This document shows positions 36,048 through 43,621 of a stretch of DNA of 64,000 bases, piece after piece; position 1 is the first letter of the stretch, and the number at the start of each line of letters is the position of its first letter. Position numbers and translations under genes: made by a program. The DNA lies in the NCBI RefSeq assembly GCF_016908525.1, contig NZ_JAFBEB010000010.1, positions 1 to 64,000 on the forward strand, given 5' to 3'. The DNA is from Brevibacillus fulvus (GTDB lineage: Bacteria > Bacillota > Bacilli > Brevibacillales > Brevibacillaceae). Below the pieces are notes generated by a model. That model had not been told where the DNA came from, made no database searches, and saw nothing but the letters and a program-made list of their open reading frames with translations.

Positions 36048-36428
36048 ATGGCAAGCGTAAAAACCAACAAGTACAGGGAAAAGCAAGCAAAAGCTATGGC
36101 AGGCACAGGGACTTTACCCAGGCTGGTGAAAATCCAGCTGGGAACTGGTGGTACGGACGTAAACGGTACGCCGAAGCAGCTGACCGGTACGGAAACGGCT
36201 CTTTTTAACAAGGTGCTTGAAAAGATGGCGGTGGTAAGCTTCCCAGCCCCAACTACTTGCCGGTTGACAATCAGCGTAGACGCTGACGCAGACGGGCTGC
36301 TGGGCAGAAACATTAACGAAGCGGCCATAGTGGACGCAGACGGGGAACTGGCAGCCATAAAGACCTTCACCAACAAAGGGATGGAAAGCGGCGTAGTATT
36401 CGATTTTGACTATGACGCTGAATGTTAA
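36048..36428 (+). CDS. Tail fibre N-terminal/attachment-like protein
   Basis: A 126-residue acidic beta-rich protein. ALFNKVLEKMAVVSFPAPTTCRLTISVDADADGLLGRNINEAAIVDADGELAAIKTF resembles the N-terminal phage-tail-fibre domain that inserts in the baseplate. It stands alone here, without its own fibre shaft, just before the DGR. Confidence 0.65.
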   Translation: MASVKTNKYREKQAKAMAGTGTLPRLVKIQLGTGGTDVNGTPKQLTGTETALFNKVLEKMAVVSFPAPTTCRLTISVDADADGLLGRNINEAAIVDADGELAAIKTFTNKGMESGVVFDFDYDAEC

Positions 36429-36441
36429 GGGGGTACAGTAG

Positions 36442-36798
36442 ATGGCCATTGACCAAAATGTATTAACCACTCTTACCGGCGTAATTCAAGACGCTGTAAA
36501 CAAGCAAATTAAGGGCTTCACAACACAGACCCCAGGCCATGCAGATTACTTTAACTACATTTTGCAGCAGCTTTTGGACAACGACACAACCATAGCCGAA
36601 GATACCGCTAAAGTAGTCAAAGACATACGTATAAACCTCATGGAACTGAAAATACAGTACGAAACAGATAAAGCAGCAGAGGCCACCGGCGTAAATTCAG
36701 GTATGTTTACGGAAACTTTCTTGAACCTGGACGATATAACCCTGTTAAACGGGGCTACAAAATATGACAACGTGAATATGAAGGTTTATTTAGCATGA
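36442..36798 (+). CDS. Hypothetical protein upstream of the DGR
   Basis: A 118-residue, mostly helical acidic protein (FNYILQQLLDNDTTIAEDTAKVVKDIRINLMELKIQYETDKAAE). Family not recognised. Its stop overlaps the start of avd (ATGA), so avd translation is coupled to it. Possible tail accessory or DGR-linked gene. Confidence 0.65.
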   Translation: MAIDQNVLTTLTGVIQDAVNKQIKGFTTQTPGHADYFNYILQQLLDNDTTIAEDTAKVVKDIRINLMELKIQYETDKAAEATGVNSGMFTETFLNLDDITLLNGATKYDNVNMKVYLA

Positions 36799-37127
36799 AG
36801 GAACTCCTTGTGTACAAAAAAGCCGAAGTACTTTTACAGAACGTGTACCCGATCATCCGCAACTTTCCAAATGCGGAAAAGTACGCTCTTGCTTTGGAAG
36901 TAAAACAAGCATTTTTTCGCTTGTTACGAAACATAGTCTTAGCGAACAACATTAAAAGTAGACGAAGATTGCACCAGGAGGAAGCTGATGCTGAAATTAA
37001 ACTACTGCTTGTATTGTTTTCAGTAGCGAAAAATCAAAAATATATCAGCAAAGGTAAACATTACGAATTACAAGTAAAGTTAGAGGAAATAGGAAGAATG
37101 CTAGGAGGATGGATGAAATCCTCCTAG
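36795..37127 (+). CDS. avd: DGR accessory variability determinant (Avd)
   Basis: A 110-residue basic four-helix-bundle protein. LLVYKKAEVLLQNVYPIIRNFPNAEKYALALEVKQAFFRLLRNIVLANN with the late LLVLFSVAKNQKYISKGKHYELQVKLEEIGRMLGGW matches Avd/S23-like proteins. It forms a pentameric barrel that binds the DGR reverse transcriptase and template RNA. It lies directly upstream of TR. The base composition is visibly more A/T-rich than the tail genes on either side. The stop codon is inside a strong hairpin. Confidence 0.9.
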   Translation: MKELLVYKKAEVLLQNVYPIIRNFPNAEKYALALEVKQAFFRLLRNIVLANNIKSRRRLHQEEADAEIKLLLVLFSVAKNQKYISKGKHYELQVKLEEIGRMLGGWMKSS

Positions 37128-37128
37128 C
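37100..37128 (+). other. Hairpin overlapping avd stop, 5' of TR
   Basis: An 11-bp perfect stem, arms GCTAGGAGGAT (37100-37110) and ATCCTCCTAGC (37118-37128), loop GGATGAA. No T-run follows. It sits 25 bases before TR, so it is likely a structural part of the TR RNA or an mRNA boundary. Confidence 0.75.
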
Positions 37129-37153
37129 TATCTTTGGGGTTTAGACTGTATGG

Positions 37154-37246
37154 GCGCCAATCGTGCGAACCGTGGGTACAATTCTGCCCGCAACTGGAAC
37201 AACAATACGGCTTCCAATCGCAACACGAACGTGGGTTGGCGTCCCG
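37154..37246 (+). repeat. DGR template repeat (TR)
   Basis: A 93-bp non-coding copy of the variable region at 38996-39088. In the VR frame it contains ten AAY (Asn) codons at the positions that vary, the hallmark of a DGR template. Its 3' end GTGGGTTGGCGTCCCG is invariant and then diverges (CCTTG here, TCCTTG at VR), as expected of IMH*/IMH sites. The rest of 37128-37379 is gene-free and carries a TTGATG/CATCAA hairpin (37261-37284). Confidence 0.96.
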
Positions 37247-37379
37247 CCTTGTTACTTAGATTGATGCGTCTACGGATTCATCAACATGTCCTTGTTTTGT
37301 TCAAGGGAGTCTAAATCCCTCGCTTTCAAAGCGTAAACACATGAACAATGCCATTTTGCCAAGCCGAAAGGATGCCGAA

Positions 37380-38474
37380 ATGACAACACTTTATGACCAA
37401 ATTACTGACTTTAAAGGGTTAGAAAAAAGCTACCAACAAACGCAGAAAGGTTCTCGCAAGTTTAGGCGGGACGCTATCTTATTCTCGATGTATGCAGAAA
37501 TGAACCTAGTTACATTGTGGCAGAAATTGAAAACAGGTGCATATCGTGTCGGGCCATATATCCGTTTCAAGGTGTACGAACCGAAAGAACGGTGGGTAAG
37601 CGCCCCGTACATTACAGATAAAATTGTTCAATTTGCCGCACACGTAGTATTACAACGTGTTTACAAACCTGTATTCATTTCTGATAGTTATGCCTGCCTG
37701 GAAGGAAGAGGAACGCACAAAGCTGTAAAACAAGTGCAACACTACATGCGCTTATGCAAATGGAAGCACGGCACAGGTTGGGTAGTAAAGCTAGACGTAG
37801 CAAAGTTTTTCTATTCAATTGATCGTAAAATTTTGAAGCGGTTATTACGAAAAAAGATTAACTGCCCAAAAACATTATGGCTACTAGATCAAATCATTGA
37901 TTCGTCACCAGAAGGAGAAGTAGGTTTACCGCTGGGTAATGTTACATCACAAGACTTTGCAAACATTTATCTTAATGAGTTAGACCAATTCGTCAAACGC
38001 TACTTAGGAATAAAGTGGTATATCCGATACATGGATGATGTGATAGCAATTGTCCCAACAAAAGCAGAAGCACAGGAACTGCTGAAAAGGATGCGGGAAT
38101 TTTTAAAGAAACACTTACGCTTAGACACGAACAAAAAGACACACACCTTCCCCCTGGAACAAGGGGTTAATGCCTACGGTTTCAAAATCTGGACAACGCA
38201 TAAACTTGTACGAAATCAGTCTAAACGGGCCATGAAACGCCGTATTAAGGCTATGGACAAGAAATTAAAGGCTGGAATCATTAAAAAGAAAGATGTGCAA
38301 CAAGCCGTCAACAGCTGGTTAGGACACGCACGACATTCTAACAGCTATAATCTAGCGAAAAAGGTATTCAATAAGTACAGCTATATAAAAGTGGAAGGGG
38401 AAAGGAAGTTTGGCGACCTACAACGGACTAGTAAAACTCGGAACGCTACGAAGGGGAACTACAATAAAACCTAG
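37380..38474 (+). CDS. DGR reverse transcriptase
   Basis: A 364-residue reverse transcriptase that copies TR RNA with A-specific errors. Catalytic RYMDDVIAI, the DGR-typical motif LPLGNVTSQ (in place of QGxxxSP of other RTs), and the finger segment WVSAPYITDKIVQFAAHVVLQRVYKP. There is no maturase or endonuclease domain, as usual. ATG 37380 is preferred, behind GAAAGGATG; ATG 37341 has no site. The gene is A/T-rich like avd. The 3' end overlaps the target gene start by 65 bases. Confidence 0.95.
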   Translation: MTTLYDQITDFKGLEKSYQQTQKGSRKFRRDAILFSMYAEMNLVTLWQKLKTGAYRVGPYIRFKVYEPKERWVSAPYITDKIVQFAAHVVLQRVYKPVFISDSYACLEGRGTHKAVKQVQHYMRLCKWKHGTGWVVKLDVAKFFYSIDRKILKRLLRKKINCPKTLWLLDQIIDSSPEGEVGLPLGNVTSQDFANIYLNELDQFVKRYLGIKWYIRYMDDVIAIVPTKAEAQELLKRMREFLKKHLRLDTNKKTHTFPLEQGVNAYGFKIWTTHKLVRNQSKRAMKRRIKAMDKKLKAGIIKKKDVQQAVNSWLGHARHSNSYNLAKKVFNKYSYIKVEGERKFGDLQRTSKTRNATKGNYNKT

Positions 38475-40446
38475 ACCTACATTGCCTTGGCGACCTGATT
38501 CGGAACCCTATACAGGCGCTGGGACTGGTAACATACCAAATTTTTCAGAAGATTTAACCATGACCCACTGGAATATCGGGGACACTGATGCAGTGGAAGC
38601 GAACCAGTTATACTGGCACAAAATCACGGATGGCGCAAAAACCCTTCTGGTATGTGACCGTGTAATCCTGGTAGGCGTAAGCTGGGACGACCTAAATGGG
38701 GACAATCGTGTTTTTGGGAAAACAATCACGATTGACGGGCAACCGTATAAACTAAGGCTTTTAACGGGTGGCTCAAACTACCGTTCTGGTACAGACGCTT
38801 ACAGCGGCGGTACACCTACCGCAAATGAATGGGACAGATTTATTACTAACGAAGAATCAATAGCTGGAATACCGACGCCAGCGGCGTCGGATTTAGATTC
38901 TACGCTAAACAGCACAGACAAGACGAGCGCCCACAATCAGTTTTGGAACTGGATGGGCGTGTATTCTTGGGCGCAAGAGACTTATACGGGAAATAGCGCC
39001 AGTCGTGCGCGCCGTGGGTACGATTCTGCCCGCTACTGGTACGGCAATACGGCTTCCGGTCGCTACACGGGCGTGGGTTGGCGTCCCGTCCTTGAAGCTC
39101 TGAACGCTGCCCCTCTGACCCCTGGCAATTTATCACCAGCAGGGACAAGCGCTACCCCAGCTATGGTAGAGACTTTAACACCTACTATTGCGTGGTCATT
39201 TAGTGACCCCGATGTAGGAAATACACAAAGCGCCTACCAGGTAATCATTAAGAAAAAATCTGATAACACCGTAGTAAAGGATACAGGGAAAGTACTTAGC
39301 GGAAGCACGACTTACGCCGTACCCGTAAGTACGTTACAACCTAACACGGATTACTACTACACGGTACAGGTGTGGGATAATGCTGACGCTTCCAGCCCTG
39401 TTAGTGCAGCGCAGTACTTTAAGACAACACAAGCACCAACGGCTACACCTACAAGCCCGCTGGGTACAATCGACGCACCAGCAGGAAGTAATACAGCGCC
39501 ACGCCTATCCTGGTCATATAGCGACCCCGAAGGACACGCCCAAGCGAAAAGCCAGGTACTTGTCAAACGGGCTAGCGATAACGTGACTGTTTACGACAGC
39601 GGCCTAGTGGCAAACGCTAACCCCTATTGGGATGTTCCAGCCGGCAACCTGGTAGCAGGGGTAACGTATTACTGGCAAGTGAAAGTACAAGACGCTACGG
39701 GGATGGATAACGGCAGCTACACTACGGCCCAGTACTTCCTAACTAATGTACCACCCCCAACGCCTACGCCTGACCCGATACCTGACATGCTGCGGGTAAG
39801 TAAACGGCCTGTATTCGTGGCCACGGCTGGGGACGATGTGGAAAACGATAGCCAAAGTTTTTGCTTGCAGCTGGCAACCGATAGTGGATTTATCCAGGGC
39901 CTTCTTACATTCGACAGCCTTGTAGATATTACTGGCTGGGAATACTTTGACGGTACAGCCTGGCAGCCATTCCCTGCGGGCGGCAAAGTATCTGCTGCGA
40001 ATATCGAAGGTAAGAAGCTACGGTACACCTTGCAGCAAGACCTTGTAGAAGGAACAACTTATTACTGGCGAATGTCTGCAAAAGATGGTACAACCGGCAC
40101 AGCAAGCGCCTGGACAGGTAACACCCGCATACGCTGCGGTAACGTGTTTGCCCTTAAACTGAAAAACCCACTCGTACAAAGCGCCCCCGTAAACCGTGTG
40201 GTATTCAGCAAATTTATGACCGTACCAGCAGGGGCTACTCTAAAAGTTGAAGTATGCAATAACGGCCTGGACGCTTCACCAACCTGGGAAGATTGTACGG
40301 CGGCCTTCCTTAGCGGGGATTATTACCGCCTTACAAATACAAACAAGACAGCAGCACAGTGGGCGTTGGACTTACGGGTAACAATCGAAGCCAATGACCA
40401 ACTGGGCGCTATCGAATTTGACGCTTTCGGCGTAAGCTACGATTAA
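38410..40446 (+). CDS. DGR target: CLec-fold plus Fn3-like receptor-binding protein
   Basis: A 678-residue probable tail-tip adhesin. Start is TTG 38410 with GGGGAAAGGAAG before it, overlapping the RT gene. Residues ~50-235 look like the C-type-lectin-type DGR domain: DRVILVGVSWDDLNGDN, WDRFITNEE, NQFWNWMGVYSWAQE, then the variable region (196-227) ending VGWRPVLEAL. Residues ~240-450 carry two fibronectin-III-like modules (LTPTIAWSFSDPD.../YYYTVQVWDNADAS and APRLSWSYSDPEG.../YYWQVKVQDATG), then a Pro-rich linker (PPPTPTPDPIPD) and a C-terminal module with a third similar repeat. It likely mediates host attachment with changeable surface residues. Confidence 0.92.
   Translation: MATYNGLVKLGTLRRGTTIKPRPTLPWRPDSEPYTGAGTGNIPNFSEDLTMTHWNIGDTDAVEANQLYWHKITDGAKTLLVCDRVILVGVSWDDLNGDNRVFGKTITIDGQPYKLRLLTGGSNYRSGTDAYSGGTPTANEWDRFITNEESIAGIPTPAASDLDSTLNSTDKTSAHNQFWNWMGVYSWAQETYTGNSASRARRGYDSARYWYGNTASGRYTGVGWRPVLEALNAAPLTPGNLSPAGTSATPAMVETLTPTIAWSFSDPDVGNTQSAYQVIIKKKSDNTVVKDTGKVLSGSTTYAVPVSTLQPNTDYYYTVQVWDNADASSPVSAAQYFKTTQAPTATPTSPLGTIDAPAGSNTAPRLSWSYSDPEGHAQAKSQVLVKRASDNVTVYDSGLVANANPYWDVPAGNLVAGVTYYWQVKVQDATGMDNGSYTTAQYFLTNVPPPTPTPDPIPDMLRVSKRPVFVATAGDDVENDSQSFCLQLATDSGFIQGLLTFDSLVDITGWEYFDGTAWQPFPAGGKVSAANIEGKKLRYTLQQDLVEGTTYYWRMSAKDGTTGTASAWTGNTRIRCGNVFALKLKNPLVQSAPVNRVVFSKFMTVPAGATLKVEVCNNGLDASPTWEDCTAAFLSGDYYRLTNTNKTAAQWALDLRVTIEANDQLGAIEFDAFGVSYD
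38996..39088 (+). repeat. DGR variable repeat (VR)
   Basis: Aligns without gaps to TR 37154-37246 at a constant offset of 1842. Thirteen of 93 positions differ and all 13 are A in TR (of 23 A in total). In the protein, nine of ten Asn codons of TR are changed (e.g. S198, R201, D205, Y209, Y211, G212, G217, Y219, G221; N213 unchanged), while the three As outside AAY codons are unchanged. Confidence 0.96.
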
Positions 40447-40464
40447 ACCAAGGGGGATACCGGC

Positions 40465-40635
40465 ATGAAAGAGTACAAGAAGCCTGACCTGGAAGCTGAA
40501 CGTAAGGCCCACCAGGAAGCGGAAGCCCGTATTAAGCAACTGGAATTTGACAACCAGCGCAAGGAAGAATTGATTTTGCAGACGAACAGCGACCTGGCAG
40601 CGTTCATGGACTACTATTTCTCACAGCAGCCTTAA
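40465..40635 (+). CDS. Small coiled-coil tail protein
   Basis: A 56-residue helical protein (EAERKAHQEAEARIKQLEFDNQRKEELILQTNSDLAAFMDYYF). Ribosome site AAGGGGGATA. Same place as the short pre-lysis genes of PBSX-like phages (compare xkdW-like). Function unknown. Confidence 0.75.
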   Translation: MKEYKKPDLEAERKAHQEAEARIKQLEFDNQRKEELILQTNSDLAAFMDYYFSQQP

Positions 40636-40655
40636 AGTTGACCTGGGGGTGAACA

Positions 40656-40934
40656 TTGACTATGGCAGTATTAGCGTTCCGAACATCGACATATGCCCGC
40701 CAGATTTACCTTTCTGGCGGTAATCGCCTGACCGCCCGTGATGGCTACCCTGGCGTACCCGCTGACTACTACACGCCGGTAGAACAGTATGCAGCTGCGA
40801 ACTTCTACCTGTACGAAATTGACGATGCACTTGCACAGGGATGGATTAACCAAAAGGAGTATGACGAAACGATAGCCTACGGCTACCGGCCAAACCCTGT
40901 ACTGACTTCTGCCCAGGCCGAAACGACAGCATAG
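40656..40934 (+). CDS. Small XkdX-like protein
   Basis: A 92-residue protein before the lysis genes. The C-terminal part FYLYEIDDALAQGWINQKEYDETIAYG is of the XkdX/phage short-tail-protein type. GGGGGTGA stands close to TTG 40656; ATG 40662 is an alternative start. Confidence 0.7.
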   Translation: MTMAVLAFRTSTYARQIYLSGGNRLTARDGYPGVPADYYTPVEQYAAANFYLYEIDDALAQGWINQKEYDETIAYGYRPNPVLTSAQAETTA

Positions 40935-40942
40935 ACCACAGC

Positions 40943-40975
40943 AACGCCCCCGTACCTAGCGGGGGCTATTTTTTA
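40943..40975 (+). terminator. Intrinsic terminator before the lysis genes
   Basis: GCCCCCG pairs with CGGGGGC around TACCTAG, followed by TATTTTTT. Confidence 0.88.
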
Positions 40976-40995
40976 TGGGCAGGGGGCCGAAGCCA

Positions 40996-41331
40996 ATGGA
41001 CGCACAAGACCGCAGACAAAGCGACAGCCAGGTAATTGAACGCCTGGCACGGATGGAAGAACAACTGAAACAAGTACCGGCCATCAAGACGAGTATCGAC
41101 CAGCTTATGGCAGCCTTGGCTAGCTTGAACGCCGTTTACTTACCACGTACTGAATCCCAGGCTCTTAATATGGCCAGGGAACAGCAGCTAAAGAACCTGG
41201 AAGATAAAATAGCCGCCCAGGACAAGCGCCTGGAAAAAGTGGAAGGTAACTTGACCTGGGTAACACGGGCAGTATTGCTGCTAGTAATCGGGGCTGTAGT
41301 AGGCGGCGTGATTGTAACAAAAGGGGGCTAG
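40996..41331 (+). CDS. XhlA-like lysis/holin-associated protein
   Basis: A 111-residue protein with a long amphipathic helical N terminus (IERLARMEEQLKQVPAIKTSIDQLMAALASL and LEKVEGNLTW) and a C-terminal membrane helix (VLLLVIGAVVGGVIV). This is the XhlA-type layout seen in PBSX lysis. ATG 40996 fits GGGGG at 40982; the frame opening at 40975 lies in the terminator. Confidence 0.85.
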   Translation: MDAQDRRQSDSQVIERLARMEEQLKQVPAIKTSIDQLMAALASLNAVYLPRTESQALNMAREQQLKNLEDKIAAQDKRLEKVEGNLTWVTRAVLLLVIGAVVGGVIVTKGG

Positions 41332-41335
41332 CTAA

Positions 41336-41719
41336 ATGACCATTACACTATGGCAGCTGGGGGCGGCCCTGGCAGGAATCATTATTCTGGCTGCCCTGGT
41401 ACGGCTGATTTACACATTGAAGGCTGGAAAACTCAAAGGATTCTGGAACGACAGGGACGGCGTTACTATTACGGACTTTCTGGCGGTAGTATTCGCTGCT
41501 GCCTATATGCTAGTTTCCTGGTTTCTGATAGATAAACTACGAAACGGTAGCCTGACCGACCAAGACGTAAATTTCTTTGAGGTATACAGCTGGGCCATGC
41601 TCACAATCCTGGGCGGGTACTTCTTAGACCGCACTGCGGGAAGCGTAATGGACAAGTTGCCGCACCGAAGAAATAAGCCGCCACAAGAACCACAACCTAC
41701 GCCGAAAGAAGGGAATTAG
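41336..41719 (+). CDS. Phage membrane protein, holin-like
   Basis: A 127-residue protein with three hydrophobic segments (LGAALAGIIILAALVRLIYTL; FLAVVFAAAYMLVSWFLI; WAMLTILGGYFLD) and a charged Pro-rich C terminus. Located between the XhlA-like gene and the lysin, so a class I-type holin or accessory. Confidence 0.75.
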   Translation: MTITLWQLGAALAGIIILAALVRLIYTLKAGKLKGFWNDRDGVTITDFLAVVFAAAYMLVSWFLIDKLRNGSLTDQDVNFFEVYSWAMLTILGGYFLDRTAGSVMDKLPHRRNKPPQEPQPTPKEGN

Positions 41720-41724
41720 ATACC

Positions 41725-42498
41725 ATGAGCGTATTTGACGCCTATCGGATCACTAGCCCCTACGGGCCACGAACAAGCCCGATAACGGGAAAGCCCGAAA
41801 AGCATACAGGTATTGACCTGGTAAAGAAAATTGGAGGCCCTAATGCCCCTATTGAAGCCTTTGTAGCGGGAAAAGTAACCTGGGCAAAGGAAGTACCCGC
41901 CGGCGTAAGCGGTACGGGCTTTGGCGGCTTTGGCCTGGTTGTCGGTATCCTGGACAAGTACGGGGCGCTGCATATGTACGCCCACTTACATGATGCCCTT
42001 GTGAAATTGGGCGAACAAGTAAAAGCGGGCCAGGTGATCGGCCACCAGGGACGTACAGGTAAAAGCACAGGGGAACACCTTCACTACGAAGTACGCCGAA
42101 AAGGTACAGCGCCTTGCGGCGGCTATGGTAGCGATACTGAACCAACGGAGTACCTGGTAGATTACTTCAATAAGGAACCGAAACAAGCGCCGGCTATGAC
42201 GCTGGAAGCGTCCTTGCAGAAGCTTGCTTCTTTGGGAGTAATGAAGTCACCTGACTACTGGCGAAATGTAGCGGCTGGCCAGGAAGAAGCGAATCCTGCT
42301 TACCTGGCGACCCTATATAAGAACATGGCAAAAGCGCTTGGCCGGCCAACAGATTGCCTGGAAACCGCCCTGGCAGTAATGCAGGCGAAGGGCGTAATAA
42401 ACAGCCCGCAATACTGGGCCAATGCGGCCAACAGCCAGAAAAAACCCGAACCGAAATACGTAGCGCAGCTGCTTATCAACCTGGCTACGAAACTATAA
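41725..42498 (+). CDS. Endolysin, M23 metallopeptidase
   Basis: A 257-residue lysin. The N-terminal LytM/M23 domain (~1-150) has the zinc motifs HTGID and HLHYE plus HMYAHLH. It cuts peptide cross-bridges in peptidoglycan. Residues ~160-257 hold two similar helical repeats (LQKLASLGVMKSPDYWRNVA, and AVMQAKGVINSPQYWANAA), a repeat of the kind that follows lysin catalytic domains and may bind the wall. No signal peptide, so release depends on the holin. Confidence 0.9.
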   Translation: MSVFDAYRITSPYGPRTSPITGKPEKHTGIDLVKKIGGPNAPIEAFVAGKVTWAKEVPAGVSGTGFGGFGLVVGILDKYGALHMYAHLHDALVKLGEQVKAGQVIGHQGRTGKSTGEHLHYEVRRKGTAPCGGYGSDTEPTEYLVDYFNKEPKQAPAMTLEASLQKLASLGVMKSPDYWRNVAAGQEEANPAYLATLYKNMAKALGRPTDCLETALAVMQAKGVINSPQYWANAANSQKKPEPKYVAQLLINLATKL

Positions 42499-42511
42499 GG
42501 GGGGACTGACC

Positions 42512-42706
42512 ATGAACAACAAACCGACATTCGTAGATCGTATTAAGAACCCGTATTTTCTGGCCGCAGCTGCGGGTTTTGCTTACCAGGTAATGAGCAA
42601 GTACGGCGTAGCGCCTGACATGGGAACATGGCAGCTGGGCGTAGACCTGGTTTCTTACGCTGCTATCGGCGTAGGTATTTACAACACCTTCACACCAAAT
42701 AAATAG
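42512..42706 (+). CDS. Small holin (phage holin 1 family-like)
   Basis: A 64-residue protein with two hydrophobic segments (PYFLAAAAGFAYQVMSKYG and VDLVSYAAIGVGIYNTF) and basic/polar ends, typical of phi LC3/phage_holin_1 proteins. Directly follows the endolysin. Ribosome site AAGGGGGGAC. Confidence 0.85.
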   Translation: MNNKPTFVDRIKNPYFLAAAAGFAYQVMSKYGVAPDMGTWQLGVDLVSYAAIGVGIYNTFTPNK

Positions 42707-42755
42707 CCTGGCGGGTTGGGCGTACCTCCTGCCAGGCATTTTGTTTTCCCTACTA
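42707..42755 (+). terminator. Intrinsic terminator after lysis genes
   Basis: GCCTGGC and GCCAGGC with a G-rich interior, then ATTTTGTTTTCCC. Confidence 0.8.
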
Positions 42756-42762
42756 TCCCTTG

Positions 42763-42800
42763 CCCCTGGGCCATACACGGCCTGGGGGCCTTTTTCCTAT
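42763..42800 (+). terminator. Second intrinsic terminator
   Basis: GCCCCTGGGCC and GGCCTGGGGGC around ATACAC, followed by CTTTTTCC. Two terminators in tandem close the late operon. Confidence 0.8.
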
Positions 42801-42879
42801 TTGTATTTCTCTCTACCCCCTACCAAAGCACTTGATAGTTTACTATAATTTTCCTTAAACACTGGGAGGGGGAATTATC

Positions 42880-43272
42880 GTGGGATTTTTCGACAAGAAG
42901 ATGACGCTTGACGTAGTAGCAGGCAGCCCGCATATCAATAGCAAGAACGTGGTAATTATGAAAGGGAGTACGCCCGACCATTTATGCTTTCAGACAAGCC
43001 CGTTTAAACCAAAGCTGGAAGTGAAAATTGAGGATATTTCCTTTGGCGAACAGTCAACCCGCAGCGCTGGGAAAGCGGTAGCCGGCGCTATCGTAGGTGG
43101 GGTGCTTACGGGAGGGATTGGCCTTCTTGTTGGGGGCGCTATTGGTGGGCGTAAAAAGGATGATTCCAGGGCTATTGTTTCGTACCTTGATGATGCTGGT
43201 AAAGAGCATAAGCTGTATTTGAAGTGTAACGGGAAGCAGTACGCCGAATTGGTTTCCTTGCTGAACGGCTAG
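42880..43272 (+). CDS. Hypothetical protein with glycine-zipper segment
   Basis: A 130-residue protein with GTG start behind GGGAGGGGG and its own upstream promoter-like TATAAT (42844). Central Gly-rich hydrophobic segment (AGKAVAGAIVGGVLTGGIGLLVGGAIGG) like a glycine zipper, then a polar C-terminal domain (RAIVSYLDDAGKEHKLYLKCNGKQYAEL). A cargo gene expressed apart from the late operon (a moron) is plausible. Function unknown. Confidence 0.7.
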   Translation: MGFFDKKMTLDVVAGSPHINSKNVVIMKGSTPDHLCFQTSPFKPKLEVKIEDISFGEQSTRSAGKAVAGAIVGGVLTGGIGLLVGGAIGGRKKDDSRAIVSYLDDAGKEHKLYLKCNGKQYAELVSLLNG

Positions 43273-43454
43273 CTGAGGACTTCCAGTGGGGTAAGGCTTC
43301 CAGCCAGGTCAAGTAATACTACTAATAGTAGTATTACTAATAATAAATACTAGTAGTAGTAATAAATAATAAGTATATGAATTGAATAATATATAAGTAT
43401 CTTATTTTCTTTGGGGGGTACTAAGCCTTTTTACTTGCTGGGGACTTCAAGTAA
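43270..43454. other. Right AT-rich island
   Basis: Gene-free. Begins GAGGACTTCCAG, has a 12-bp palindrome AGTAATACTACT/AGTAGTATTACT (43312-43338) in an A/T tract (TAATAATAAATACTAGTAGTAG), and ends with TTACTTG/CAAGTAA (43431-43454). Same plan as the left island at 14141: GACTTCCAG boundary, long A/T tract with palindromes, and a G6-N5-C6 hairpin beside it. Confidence 0.6.
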
Positions 43455-43482
43455 GGGGGGCTTATCCCCCCTTTAATTTTTT
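43455..43482 (+). terminator. G6-N5-C6 hairpin with U-tract
   Basis: GGGGGG, CTTAT, CCCCCC then TTTAATTTTTT. Intrinsic-terminator form, and the counterpart of the hairpin at 14115. The stretch 43483-43621 holds no convincing gene; a GAGTAGA/TCTACTC inverted repeat (43613-43626) lies at its end. Confidence 0.75.
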
Positions 43483-43621
43483 GAAGTTTATATATCGTGC
43501 ATGTAATTTATTCCCAGTAAATGGGTCGACAAAATATGACAACATTTGCTGGGTTTTAGTAGTACAATGTTCGGTGTCAAGTTATAGCTTGACAACCAAC
43601 TCAGGGAAGGGAGTAGAGAAT

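Noticed and set aside
37380-38474. Group II intron, retron or Abi-type reverse transcriptase
   Set aside because: No maturase/endonuclease domain or intron ends; the LGxxxSQ motif, Avd neighbour and A-specific TR/VR pair indicate a DGR.
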